Assembly: GCF_963576615.1 (NCBI RefSeq)
Contig: NC_088717.1
Span: forward strand, 34,944,523-35,008,522
DNA: 64,000 nt
Direction of reading: 5' to 3'
Source of the DNA: Watersipora subatra
Lineage: Eukaryota > Bryozoa > Gymnolaemata > Cheilostomatida > Watersiporidae
Part shown: in pieces, positions 26,201 to 36,910 of the stretch
Layout of the letters: the number at the start of each line of letters is the position of its first letter
Position numbering within the stretch: the first letter of the stretch is position 1
The notes under the pieces: generated by a model
Seen by the model: only the letters and a program-made list of their open reading frames with translations
Databases searched by the model: none
Told to the model about the DNA's origin: nothing
Program-made: the position numbers and the translations under genes

Positions 26201-26553
26201 CACATGTTTATCCACAGTTGACTCATTCTTTTCACATACCCCACTTTTGAGGTTCCTTCATAAAGTAGCACTTCATGAGGTCCGTGTTATCAGTTTGAGT
26301 TCATTTCAATGTTTTGAATCAGTAGCCCATTTTTCACTGCCTTGTCCTGGTTCAGCTACAAGCAGCGTGAACCTTGTTTGATCGGGCAACGTTCGAGTCG
26401 GCATGGCTTTGGTTATTGCACTCATCATAGAAGTTGTTGATTATACAAGCAAAGGTCTTGTCTAAGGACTGCCAGATGGGTGCAATTGGTGGGGTTTGAA
26501 CCTAGGACCTAGAGATCACTGCCCCAAAACCTTACCAACTGCGCTATCTGTCC
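23218..26553 (-). mobile_element. R4/Dong-like LINE, copy D (nearly full, 3' end missing)
   Basis: The 5' end with tRNA-like boxes is at 26553. The coding region appears in consecutive open blocks: 26271-25546 (N-terminus), 25538-25245, 25235-25008, 24951-24460 (WIDYKKAYESS, SDSLSPLLFCICLNPLS, FYMDDIKLYA) and 24447-23527 (thumb and CCHC), then 23472-23290 (endonuclease end). About five frame breaks. The 3' end stops at about 23218, short of the final 100 bases. The 5' flank is AT-rich but not a (TA)n tract. An older copy than F. Confidence 0.87.
26487..26546 (-). promoter_or_regulatory. tRNA-like boxes at 5' end of LINE copy D
   Basis: On the minus strand TAGCGCAGTTGG then GGTTCAAACCCC, same order and spacing as copies A and F, so this segment is an inherited part of the LINE 5' UTR. 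Confidence 0.6.
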
Positions 26554-26807
26554 TATTATTTTAAATATGTGACAAAGACTTGGTAACATACTTAAATAGG
26601 TTTATATGTGTTTTGTATCATTATTATACGTAAATGTGATATATATATTAATATATACATTTTAGTCATTCTACCTGAAGATTGCAAGGCGATTGCATGA
26701 AACTAATAGTAGTAATGATTTTAACCTGTAGTTTTTAATAAACTTCATCCACAGCTCTAATTGACTCGATTATTGAGCACTTTACTTTACAGTGTAAACC
26801 ACAAATA

Positions 26808-26929
26808 CTATATATATAGATATATATCTTTTTATATGTATATGTATGTATATATACATATATGCATGCGTATAAATATATATACATACATATATATATG
26901 TGTATATATATATATATATATACATATAA

Positions 26930-26962
<33 letters not shown>
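26808..26962. repeat. (TA)n-rich tract left of LINE copy E
   Basis: TA repeats with TATG and TACA interruptions. Confidence 0.9.
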
Positions 26963-26966
<4 letters not shown>

Positions 26967-27102
26967 AATAGCGCAGAAAAGTGCGCTATTGGGAACAGCT
27001 AAGATCTTAAGGCGAGTGCTTAAACTCCCAGGTCTCTGGTAGAAGACCCGAGTTAGAGCAGAATTTACCACCCATACGGGGTATTCGAGGTGAGGAAACA
27101 AT
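26963..27102 (+). mobile_element. R4/Dong-like LINE, copy E (3' 130 bases)
   Basis: Heavily 5'-truncated copy between two (TA)n tracts. It has the last codons ([14 protein letters not shown]), the 3' UTR and terminal GAGGAAACAATT. Its 5' edge is a fold-back: TCCCAATAGCGC (26963-26974) against GCGCTATTGGGA (26983-26994), which shows the first bases of the insert copied back in reverse. Confidence 0.85.
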
Positions 27103-27127
27103 TATATATATATATACATATATATAC

Positions 27128-27213
<86 letters not shown>
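27102..27213. repeat. (TA)n between LINE copy E and the retrozyme array
   Basis: About 110 bases, nearly pure TA. Confidence 0.95.
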
Positions 27214-27215
<2 letters not shown>

Positions 27216-27219
27216 TCAT

Positions 27220-27265
27220 GCTACAGACAGTACTGTTTCGGCTATTGAAGCCTCATCAGTGCAGC
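27220..27265 (-). ncRNA. Type I hammerhead ribozyme, core complete (unit 1)
   Basis: Identical in all core and stem positions to the motif at 2926-2971: CTGATGA, stem II GGCT/AGCC, GAAA, stem III CAGTACTG, GTC before the cleavage point, stem I GCTGCA/TGTAGC. Predicted cleavage lies between 27226 and 27225. Confidence 0.85.
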
Positions 27266-27478
27266 TCAGAGCTTAGGTAAAGGACACAAATCCCATTACC
27301 CATGAGAGTTGACTTCCTGCCACGAAACAACTAAGTTGCCTCGCAGACTTTAAGAAAGTCAATGTGCTGGCACCAGAGTGCTCGAATCAGAAAAGTGATG
27401 AGCTTTGCACAAAGGCTAATAGTGCCGCACCTCTCACAGAGCGCTCAACCAAACCGACGTAAGGGAGCATATACTCAT

Positions 27479-27524
27479 GCTACAGACAGTACTGTTTCAG
27501 CTATTGAAGCCTCATTGGTGCAGC
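27479..27524 (-). ncRNA. Hammerhead motif, altered core (unit 2)
   Basis: Same layout as unit 1, but the first core box reads CCAATGA instead of CTGATGA and one stem II pair is weakened to G-T. Predicted inactive or very weak. Confidence 0.75.
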
Positions 27525-27737
27525 TCAGAGCTTAGGCAAGGGACACAAATCCCATTACCCATGAGAGTTGACTTCCTGCCACGAAACAACTAAGTTGCCT
27601 CGCAGACTTTAAGAAAGTCAATGTGCTGGCACCAGAGTGCTCGAATCAGAAAAGTGATGAGCTTTGCACAAAGGCTAATAGTGCCGCACCTCTCACAGAG
27701 CGCTCAACCAAACCGAAGTAAGGGAGCATATACTCAT

Positions 27738-27783
27738 GCTACAGACAGTACTGTTTCGGCTATTGAAGCCTCATGAGTGCAGC
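27738..27783 (-). ncRNA. Hammerhead motif, altered core (partial unit 3)
   Basis: Stems are intact but the first core box reads CTCATGA. Change of this invariant G is expected to abolish cleavage. Confidence 0.75.
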
Positions 27784-27791
27784 TCAGAGCT

Positions 27792-27933
<142 letters not shown>

Positions 27934-27934
<1 letters not shown>

Positions 27935-30900
27935 TGTTTCCTCACCCCGGATACCCCGTATGGGTGGTAATTTCTGCTCTAACTCGGGTCTCCTACCAGA
28001 AACCTGGGAGTTTGAGCACTCGCCTCAAGATCTTAGCTGTTCCCAATAGCACACTTTTCTGCAACTCACCTGAGTTGATTGCTGTTGGTATTTGGGCAAG
28101 CCACTTTTTATGCGCCGGTGTTATTGTGCCCAGTGCCCCAATGACTACTGGGATTACAGTTGTTCTTACATTCCAGCATTTTTCAATCTCTTCTCCAAGA
28201 GGGAGATATTTCTCTACCTTTTCTTTTTCTTTGCTGGCTATATTGTAGTCATTGGGTACTGCTATATCTATTATACATGTAGTAGTCCTCTTGTTCTCCT
28301 TGTCTACCACCACTATATCTGGTTGGTTTGCTAGGACTTGTTTATCAGTTCGGATGTAGAAGTCCCAGAGGATCTTAGCGCGGTCATTTTCATTGACCTT
28401 ACCAGGAGCTTCCCACCAGTGTTGTGGTTTATTAAGGCCATACTCATCACATAGACTTCTATACACAACACCTGCGACACGATTATGCGGCTCAGTGTAT
28501 GCATTTCCTGCTAGCTGCTTGCATCCACTGATGATGTGTTGGATGGTTTCAGGTGCTTCTTTGCACAGTCTGCATCTAGGATCGTCTCTAGTGTGATAGA
28601 TTTTGGTTTGGAGTTGCCTTGTTGGGAGCACTTGCTCCTGGGCTGCCATGATTAGCGACTCTGTATTGGCGGTTAGGTTTCCTTTGTTCAGCCACATAAA
28701 TGTCTGGTGAAGATCACTAACCTTAGATATTTGTTGGTGGTAAGCACCATAAAGAGGTTTCGTGTGCCAGTCAATTTCCTCATCATCAGGGTGTAGGTCC
28801 GTTGTAGGAGCAGCCGATTGAAATTCAGCTAGCAACTTATTTGAGGTAGCCATGGAGGCTGCATATGCTTTGATGCTTAGCTCCTCTTTCACTGTCTGCT
28901 GTACACTTTTGAGTCCCCTACCGCCATCTTTTCTATCGAGATACAATCTAGCAGTATCAGATTTTGGGTGAAGTGCTCCACGCATGGTCAGCAGTTTATG
29001 AGTTGCTATATCTGTTTCTTTGATGGCTTCCTCAGTCCACTTTATTATGCCTGCTAGATATCTTATAACTGGCAGTGCGTAGGTATTTATTGCCATGACT
29101 TGGTTCTTGGCATTGAGCTGGCTCCGTAAGACCTGACGAAGGCGTTTCTTGTATTCGGGAATGGCTTTGTGACGTACCTCGGCTTCGTGGTTGATGTTGC
29201 TTTGCATAATCCCCAAGTATTTGTACCCTTCTTCTATATCTTTGATGGTACCATTTGGCATTCTTAGGCCATCTGTGAGCATATAATGGCCTTTTTTAAG
29301 AATTAGCCTTCCACATTTCTCAATACCGAAGGTCATTCCGATGTCTTGCTATATACCTGAGTGAGGTGTATTAACGAATCAATGTCCCTTTCTTTGTTAG
29401 CGTACAGCTTGATGTCATCCATGTAGAAGAGGTGGTTTGTTTTAGTGCCACTCTTAAACTGGTACCCATATTGGGTCTCCTCCAGCATATTGCTTAGAGG
29501 GTTTAGGCATATGCAGAATAGCAGCGGCGATAAGGAGTCCCTTTGATAGATGTTTCGCTTAATTTTTACACTCACCAGCTTTTTGTCATTAGCCTCCAGT
29601 TTTATCTTCCATTTGGTCATTGACATCTTGATGAATACCACAAGGGCAGGGTGAAAATTGTACATACTGAGGCACTCAAGTATCCAACTATCGGGAATTG
29701 AGTCATAGGCCTTTTTGTAGTCAATCCAAGCCATGGCAAGATTGGTATGCTTTCTCCTGCTGTCTTGACAGACCGTCCGATCCACCAGTAACTGATGTTT
29801 GGCTCCTCGGGTGTTGCGCCCAATATCTTTCTGAGCAATGGTCATATAGTGACTCATGTGCTCATCCAGTCTGTCTGCAGCTATTCTTGAGAACAGTTTC
29901 CAGGTGGTGGTTAAGCACGTTATCGGTCGATAGTTTTTGAGAATTGGCCCCTGCTTTGGATCTTTTATCAGAAGTACAGTTCGTCCTTTGGTCAGCCATT
30001 CTGGATGGTCACCTTGTTCTATTAGGCATTCCATCTGCTTAGCCATTTTAGTGTGAAGTGATGTCAATTTCTGTAACCAGAAGGCTTGAATCATGTCATG
30101 GCCAGGTGCAGCCCAGTTCTTCATACGCTGCACTCTGCACTTGATGTCCTCTTTGCTGATGGTGAGTCCTTGCTGAGCCACAGTGTGTTGATGGCTCTCT
30201 CTAAGCCTTTTCAGCCAATTTGCAGTGGTGTTTTGAGTAGTCTTCTCCCAGATGTCCTTCCAGAACTTTGAAGTGCTAGATTGGGGAGGCTCAGACATTG
30301 GCCTCTGCAGTTCACCTTTGAACTGGGAATACACTCTAGATGGATTATTGATAAACAGTTTGTTCATTCTCTTGTTATCCCGCTCTTTGGTATACCGCTT
30401 CAGTCGTGCCGAGAGTGCTACTAGCTGCTGTTTGGCAGATTCTAGAGCTTCTATTGTGGCTTCCCTTTTTGGATGCTCCAAACTGTGGTTAGATCTTTCA
30501 CTGAGCGTACTAACTTTCTTGCGCAAGTCCTTGATCTTATTTTGTAGCCTCAGCTGCCAGGATGGAATGGCTTGAAGGCTTGTTGGCAGTGGTTTAATAC
30601 CCATCTCCTCCAAGATGACGGTTGCTGTACTGTAGTCATCACTGTAGTAGGGCATTAGTCTCACTGATTGATCCAGTTGAGATCGACTCCAGTGCCAAGT
30701 TAATATCTTCTAACAGCTTCTTAGGAATGGCCTTGCTAACTCTTCGTAGTGGTATCCTGCTTCCATAATGATTAGCAGCTGGCATCTTGCTGGTGATATT
30801 TTCCACAAGCTCTTTCACCGTTGGGTCAAGGTTCAAGTGCATGTTTTCTTCAACCAGTGAGTCAACACATGATTGTGTATGATGACAGTGTGTGTTGATA

Positions 30901-31365
30901 TGCACTCCTCATTGGTCGAGGTTACTTGGGTGAACTTTTCCCTAATTCATCTACCTCCAGTTCTGATATGAGGTGCCGCTTGATTATGTTACTACTCTGA
31001 GCTACAAGTTGCTTAGTGGTTAGTGGCAATTCAGGGCGCATGTTTATCCACCATTGACGCATCCTTCCCATGTAGCCCCACTTTTGAGGTTCACTCATAT
31101 AGTAGCACTGCATGAGGTCCGTGTTTGATCCAGTAGCCCATTTTTCACTGCTTTGTCCTGGTTCAGCTACAGGCAGCGCGGACCTTGTTTGACCAGGTGA
31201 CGTCTGAGCCAGCATGGCTTTGGTTATCGCACTCATCATAGAGGTTGTAGACATTATACAAGCAAGGGTCTTGTCTAAGGACCACCAGAAAAGTGCAGTT
31301 GTTGGGGTTTGAACCGAGGACCTAATGATCACGGTCCCAATACCTTACCAACTGCGCTATCTGTC

Positions 31366-31368
<3 letters not shown>
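27934..31368 (-). mobile_element. R4/Dong-like LINE, copy F (end to end, 3.4 kb)
   Basis: Runs from GGACAG at 31368 to GAGGAAACAAT at 27934, with (TA)n on both sides. The open blocks are 31332-30922, 30905-30639, 30664-29333 and 29336-27993, so about three frame breaks. One is a single missing G at 29336 relative to copies B and D. Features in order: tRNA-like 5' UTR; N-terminus MSAITKAMLAQTSPGQ; GYMGRMRQWW; RT fingers TVLLIKDPKQGP; catalytic WIDYKKAYDS; RDSLSPLLF; YMDD (FYMDDIKLYA); CCHC knuckle CRLCKEAPETIQHIISGC; endonuclease QPDIVVVDKENKR and IDIAVPND; C-terminus [10 protein letters not shown]. One long protein of about 1,080 residues is expected of an active relative. Confidence 0.9.
31310..31362 (-). 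promoter_or_regulatory. tRNA-like boxes at 5' end of LINE copy F
   Basis: Minus strand TAGCGCAGTTGG followed by GGTTCAAACCCC. The boxes lie within the first 60 bases of the element, right after the (TA)n target, so transcription from an internal Pol III-type promoter could start at the element's first base. Confidence 0.62.
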
Positions 31369-31439
<71 letters not shown>

Positions 31440-31592
31440 GTATATATATATACATACATATATATACATATACATACATATACATACATGTATATATATA
31501 TATGTATATATATACATATATATATATATGTATATATATATGTATATATATATATGTATAATATAATTTTATATATTAGATATATATATATC
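31369..31592. repeat. (TA)n-rich tract at the 5' side of LINE copy F
   Basis: TA with TATG/TACA interruptions, ending near 31592. Confidence 0.93.
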
Positions 31593-32845
31593 TTCATTTT
31601 TATTAAAATAGGCTTGGCAAGCTTTTATTTCGATTTTAGGCCGAATTAATCTGTCTATTTATAAATAATCCGAACAGATGGGTTAGTTTTAAGATATTGC
31701 GGTAACCTTTCAAAGACTTGGTAACATATTTAAATAGGTTTATATTTGTTTTGTATCATTATTATACATAAACGCCTCTACACAAAAGAGGTTAAATTTG
31801 TTGAAGAGGTTTCGGTACAAGGGTTTGGTCACAGCCGTTAACAGATAACTTTTCGGGAGTTGCATGCTCATATGCATTTATCATAAACCTTCCAAACAAT
31901 CGCTTTGCACGTGTTTGGTCGTGAGAAAATGTTTACATGTTGACATGTAAGAGCAATTCTGTAGTTCAATAATAATAAGACTGTAATTCAACCAGTGAAC
32001 AGAGAATTCGGTGCAATAACATCTGCATATCAAATTTGACTGGGCCTAATAATAGCAACAATCAACACAAGTGACTTGCAGAAAAGCGCTTTATTATAAA
32101 TGGATAAGATCTTAAGGCGAGCGCACAAGCTCCCAGTTCTCTGGAGAGACGGGAGCTCGGATAGACATAACATGAGAATTCGTGTTGGATTATGTTATGA
32201 TGGGATTTAGCAGATGTGGACTAGACCTGCGCAACAAAATTTCCTGTTTCCGATTGATTGGTTGTGTGATGCTATTACTAACTGCTGATTAAAAACAAAT
32301 ATTGTCATGAGAACCAGAAGCTGGCTTCTGAAAGCTTTCAAGTAATTATTTCTACACCAAGTTCCAGCTTACCTTATTCTATAGAATGATATTTTCAAAT
32401 ATGTGCATATTTAACCCTGTTTGTGTTAAATGCTTATTTGGCATAAGGAGGGTAAAATGATATAAATGGGTAAAGCCTAAAACTGCGTAAATTTTAGGTT
32501 TTCATGGTCTTTCATGGTTTGTGTCTTCGTTTTTACATGACAGTTACAGGTTTTCAATTCATTTAAACTTACATGATACAAACAAATTACGTACAAACAC
32601 TGTCAACTATTTGAAAAGTATCATTGCCAGATCATTTAACGACTTTCCATCAAATATCCGGCCTCTTAGCAGAGAAAGGTATTGTAAACGCTAAATACCA
32701 GACCATTTATTTGATTTTATTGGCTAACTGTTGCTTCTTTTTGTGTTATGGTTTAAGTATGGCATAATTTGTAAGACATTTCTGTTTGAAATGACATGGT
32801 TGACAATAGATTTATATATACACCTATTCTCATTCATTGTTGTAG
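31593..32845. other. Spacer right of LINE copy F
   Basis: AT-rich. Contains the diverged LINE 3' end at 32054-32160. TTTCAAAGACTTGGTAACATA near 31708 repeats the sequence at 26573 left of copy E, so both places share a dispersed repeat. Confidence 0.5.
32054..32160 (+). mobile_element. Diverged 3' end of an R4/Dong-like LINE (copy G)
   Basis: AACAATCAACACAAGTGA through CTTGCAGAAAAGCGC and AAGATCTTAAGGCGAGCGC matches the last coding bases of copies B and E with many substitutions. Reads SDLQKSALL and KILRRAHKLPVLW. An older or different subfamily. No (TA)n remains. Confidence 0.7.
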
Positions 32846-32851
32846 TTTATT
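32846..32851 (-). terminator. Polyadenylation signal AATAAA
   Basis: AATAAA on the minus strand about 70 bases after the stop codon of the chitin-binding gene, a normal distance for a short 3' UTR. Confidence 0.6.
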
Positions 32852-32918
32852 GCACACTAACTTCACATAAAATGTCAAACTCGAAATTCATTTTCGCTAA
32901 TCTGCGAACTCAATGAAT

Positions 32919-33292
32919 TTAGCCAACAACAGAATCCTTGTCATAACAGGAAAATGAATCCTTTCTGTTGCAGACACAAACCGATGTATCAAAGAGAAGC
33001 TCATCTGGGCAGGTCAGCATCGAGGATACACCATTGGGACCTGTCAAAGTGAAATTTTTGCATCCAGAGTCTGGGACAATGATAAACTTATTTCCAGAGG
33101 CTGAACAGCTATTAACACAAATAGCCTTGTTTGGCCATTCACAGCTGCAGACAGTCGTGTCAAATACGAGACCAGCTGGACAAGAGAGACGGACAGGAGG
33201 GTTGCTAGAGGTGGATACTAGGTAGTCAGTGCACCCTGTGTTGCCAAGTACTTGAAACACATTTCCTCTTGATGTGCAGGTGTCGCTGAGAT
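32919..33292 (-). CDS. Chitin-binding protein exon 2 (both domains)
   Basis: 374 nt from the acceptor TTTCTAG to a TGA stop. Holds all 12 cysteines. Each domain reads C-x14-C-x16-C-x10-C-x-C-x7-C, so the pair looks like an internal duplication. Confidence 0.85.
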
Positions 33293-34491
33293 CTAGAAAT
33301 GAAAGATTTTTTGTTTAAACTAATGTGAAGGTGTCACCTTTTAGCAGAAGCTTTTACTTTTGCATGGCTGACATGTTTGCACTCATTTCTATATACAAAA
33401 TAAAAATTACAATTACAGAAAAGTAGAACTAAAGGAAATTTTTGTGTGTTTCAATCAAAGAGACTTATTTGTGGGAATAAATAAAATGTTTGCTAATAAA
33501 ACATCTCAAACACTAAACTCATAGGAATGGTCTCATATTTAGTTGTTACTAAAAAACCCAACAACGCTTCAGTTTATGAACTTTCTGTTACTACAACCTT
33601 CAATTCACTATCCCAACTCTTCCACAATACTATTAGATTACCAACTTTAAAACACATCTGTTCAACTCACTTAATAATTCCTGATTTCTAACTGTTAATT
33701 TTTTTATTTATTTTGGCATCAGTTTGTGTATGATTGTCATGGCTAATAAAAAGTTACACACACAGACCTTCTTTTCTGGATATTATAGACCACTAACACT
33801 GATCAGCTTATCATTTCAAAATGTATTTAATTATAGATGCAAAGTCAATTAGTAAAAATTTAGTAATTAGTACTAGTGTTAATAAACTACATGTAGCATT
33901 TTTCAGTTTTGTGTCATTTTAAAAACGGAAATATTTAACTCTTTTTTTATCTAATAAATTTTGATATGCTAAAGGTATATATATAACACGCTTATAAGAT
34001 GATTTGTCAGAATTAATATTTATTCTGACCAAACATCATCTTATAATCTTCATTGTATGGACGCTGTTTTTTTTTGAAAAATATTTTGAGTATTGCCTTT
34101 TAAAATTTTAAAAGTCAGTTTCAAGTTAATCAGGAAAAATAGTTAAATTTTGGTTGCTCAAAATTCCAGAGACATACTTTTTTGCAGGGATTTATATATA
34201 AAGCACATCAAGGACAAATATAAATACAAATACAAGTACAAATAAAAACCAATCAGCAAATCCAAAACCCAACCAAAACTAAAACCAAAGCATTTCTAAA
34301 GCCAACTGCACATTTAACACAATAATTCTAGATGGCTAATAAAATGTACCAAAACGTGATTATTCTCAGAGAAAGATAGAAAAGATGCATAAATTACAAA
34401 AATTACTAGAAACAGGTAATTAGCTGCACATACCAACACTTTGTCCTGAGACAATCAGAAATAGAAAGGCAATGACTAGAGTAGAGATCAT
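32919..34491 (-). CDS. Secreted protein with two chitin-binding type-2-like domains (2 exons)
   Basis: Exon 1 is 34491-34434 and exon 2 is 33292-32919 on the minus strand, joined in phase 1 over a 1141-bp GT-AG intron (donor GTATGT, acceptor TTTCTAG). The 143-residue product starts MISTLVIAFLFLIVSG, a signal peptide with probable cleavage near 16-18. Two repeats follow, 25-78 and 82-135, with identical cysteine spacing (C25,40,57,68,70,78 and C82,97,114,125,127,135). CPAGLVFD and CEWPNKAIC are typical of the peritrophin-A/CBM14 family, which binds chitin in extracellular matrices, cuticle or shell. Unlike the canonical domain, the third cysteine is missing and one is gained two residues before the fifth, giving C-x-C in both repeats. 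Function is inferred from the fold only. The partner substrate is not proven. Confidence 0.85.
33560..33775 (+). mobile_element. LINE 3'-end relic in the chitin-binding gene intron
   Basis: Reads IRLPTLKHICSTHLI, like the C-terminus of Jockey/CR1-type LINE proteins, followed by a T-rich 3' UTR ending TAATAAAAAGTTA. Lies antisense to the host gene. Confidence 0.45.
33992..34046. repeat. Short palindrome in the chitin-binding gene intron
   Basis: Arms TTATAAGATGAT and ATCATCTTATAA enclose a second pair GTCAGAAT / ATTCTGAC. The whole could form a hairpin of about 20 bp. It may be a solo remnant of a small MITE. Confidence 0.6.
34434..34491 (-). CDS. Chitin-binding protein exon 1 (signal peptide)
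   Basis: 58 nt encoding 19 residues plus one base: Met, then a hydrophobic run TLVIAFLFLIV ending SGQSV. The donor GTATGT follows directly. The phase-1 join with exon 2 makes an Asp codon (G+AT). Confidence 0.82.
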
Positions 34492-34689
34492 GTTGCAGCT
34501 GTGGTTGGCTATGAAATGGCTCGGAACAAAAGTGATGCTGGCCTTTGTTTAATGCCATGAGAAATATTCACCTAAAGCAGGTGGTTCAGTTAGTTACAAG
34601 ATAAGAAGTGACAGTAACTTCAAGGTAGAAAAGATAGGTCATACATCATTTAAACATTCCCAGCTTGTTGGGTGACACAGTGATAACGT

Positions 34690-35398
34690 TTACTTGCTGT
34701 TCATATCAACGCTAGTTGGCATAGCAGTTCTTGCTGTTCATGTCAATGCTAGTTGGCATAGCAGTTCATGCTGTTCATGTCAATGCTAGTTGGCATAGCA
34801 GTTCTTGCTGTTCGTGTCAATGCTAGTTGGCATAGCAGTTCTTGCTGTTCATGTCAATGCTAGTTGGCATAGCAGTTCTTGCTGTTCATGTCAAAGCTAG
34901 TTGGCATAGCAGTTCTTGCTGTTCATGTCAATGCTAGTTGGCATAGCAGTTCTTGCTGTTCATGTCAATGCTAGTTGGCATAGCAGTTCTTGCTGTTCAT
35001 GTCAATGCTAGTTGGCATAGCAGTTCTTGCTGTTCATGTCAAAGCTAGTTGGCATAGCAGTTCTTGCTGTTCATGTCAATGCTAGGTGTCATAGCAGTTC
35101 TTGCTGTTCATATCAATGCTAGGTGTCATAGCAGTTCTTGCTGTTCATGTCAATGCTAGGTGTCATAGCAGTTCTTGCTGTTCATGTCAATGCTAGGTGT
35201 CATAGCAGTTCTTGCTGTTCATGTCAATGCTAGGTGTCATAGCAGTTCTTGTTGTTCATGTCAATGCTAGGTGTCATAGCAGTTCTTGCTGTTCATGTCA
35301 ATGCTAGGTGTCATAGCAGTTCTTGCTGTTCATGTCAATGCTAGGTGTCATAGCAGTTCTTGCTGTTCATGTCAATGCTAGGTGTCATAGCAGTTCTC
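34690..35398. repeat. 37-bp minisatellite, about 19 copies, upstream of the chitin-binding gene
   Basis: Unit GTTCTTGCTGTTCATGTCAA plus TGCTAGTTGGCATAGCA. The copies nearer the gene carry TAGTTGGCATAG and the farther ones TAGGTGTCATAG, so the array is two homogenised blocks that switch near 35080. It begins only about 200 bases upstream of the gene's start codon. Confidence 0.92.
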
Positions 35399-35784
35399 AA
35401 ACAACCAAATGATTAAAACCACCATGACTAATGTGTAGTCATTATTTTTAAGTGCCTCTCTAAGGCTGAACCTGTTCAGTATTTATGTTGACAGTGATAT
35501 TAATTACTTAATATTTTAATCTGTATTTTAATATAAGTATAAATTTCAAAGTTTGTCATTGTCTGTCGCCGTCGGCAATCAATGTCTGTCCAGCTACAGC
35601 ATTTTAAATCAAGCCGTGAAAAATCAGTAACAGGACAAAGTTAATGTCTAAACGTAGTGTTCACAAGGTGACAAGCTGACCAATTAAGCTATGGGAGATG
35701 CAATGGATTCATTGGGTGATATGAAGTATTATCTGGGTTAAAATACGCATAGCACTTCTGTGTTACACGCAACATCACTAAAAC

Positions 35785-36480
35785 TTGCTTATTATTATTA
35801 TTATCATTTGTCAATCTTTATTGTGGTAATCCATGGTCATATTTTACAATACGTTTTCCGCAAGGTACCACAATAAGTAGACTGACTAAAAATCAAAGTA
35901 CAAAATGAAAAAAACTAATGAGTGGTCTATTTAGTATATAATGTATAATAGTATAATATAATAAGTTAGAGTTGAAAGAATCAAATATGTAAAAATCATG
36001 TTTGAAAATTGATATGAGCTTTGATTAAAAAAAATTGAATAAATATAAGCTCTGTGAAAATAGTTATGCATATCTATGAAAGTAGATCTCTAGTTATGAA
36101 AACAAAGTATAATACAGAAATGTTCAAGTAGGTAAGGCTAGATGGTGAATGGTATTATTAGTCAAAGGATAGTAAGTGCAGTTTGAGTTTTGTTTTAAAA
36201 GATTGAAGAGGAAGAGTTCTTAAATGAGTGTGGAGGTTGTTACATACATTTAGCAGGTTGCTGTTGAGTTTTTGTGGTTTATGGCACGAAGTAATTTAAA
36301 TCTGGCCATGGTTTTGGTATCATGGTTTAAGATTTTAAAGCCCTAACTGAGGTATTTAGGGCAGTTATTGTAGAATATTGAACAAACAGTGAGACAGGTA
36401 ATGTAGTAACAATCTTGTAGTAATATAATCTGGTAGTATCAAAGTTCATAAGATGACGGATGTTAGAAATAAACGTAGGT
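35785..36480 (-). mobile_element. Jockey-type LINE C-terminus and 3' UTR
   Basis: Minus strand reads LRTLPLQSFKTKLKLH, a typical LINE protein C-terminus, then about 350 bases of 3' UTR with CAATAAAGATTGACAAATG and a terminal (ATA)n run at 35788-35805. The 5' part is lost. Confidence 0.6.
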
Positions 36481-36714
36481 AAAATGATATTTTATTTGAA
36501 ATGATCGAGGTGTGGTCTAGCCATGATAAAGAATTGTTAATGATAAAGCCAAGTAGTTTAGAAGTACATTGTCTTGTTAGGGTTCTGTCAAATATAGATA
36601 CTATCAGAGGGAAATTCAATGGTGAATTTACTATTACCTATAAATATACCAATATTTATACTACCTTACTCAAATTAGCCAATGGCATCTACATTACTTG
36701 CAACTGTTTATAAG

Positions 36715-36910
36715 CTGCACTTAATACCCGTGCAGAGTCGGGCATTTGGCTAGTCATTACTATAATAAAAACCATGCCCATCCATCCACAAATAAGTTAG
36801 AAAAAATGATTACTTTCAATTAGATTTGAACTCAAAACTTTCAGCTGGGTAGAAGTACAGTCTAGCACATACATCAATCAACCGGCTTGTCAACATTTGG
36901 AATAACTGTG
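36715..36910. mobile_element. SINE-like repeat, related head
   Basis: Head AATACCCGTGCAGAGTCGGG is like the heads at 66 and 2455. Around 36823-36834 GATTTGAACTC is a B box read on the minus strand. Orientation and limits are uncertain. Confidence 0.4.

Noticed and set aside
31309-31649. Ile-Tyr-rich open frames over (TA)n tracts here and at 3028, 4441, 9120, 26735 and 27736
   Set aside because: Translation of TA repeats gives Tyr-Ile in every frame. They are not genes.
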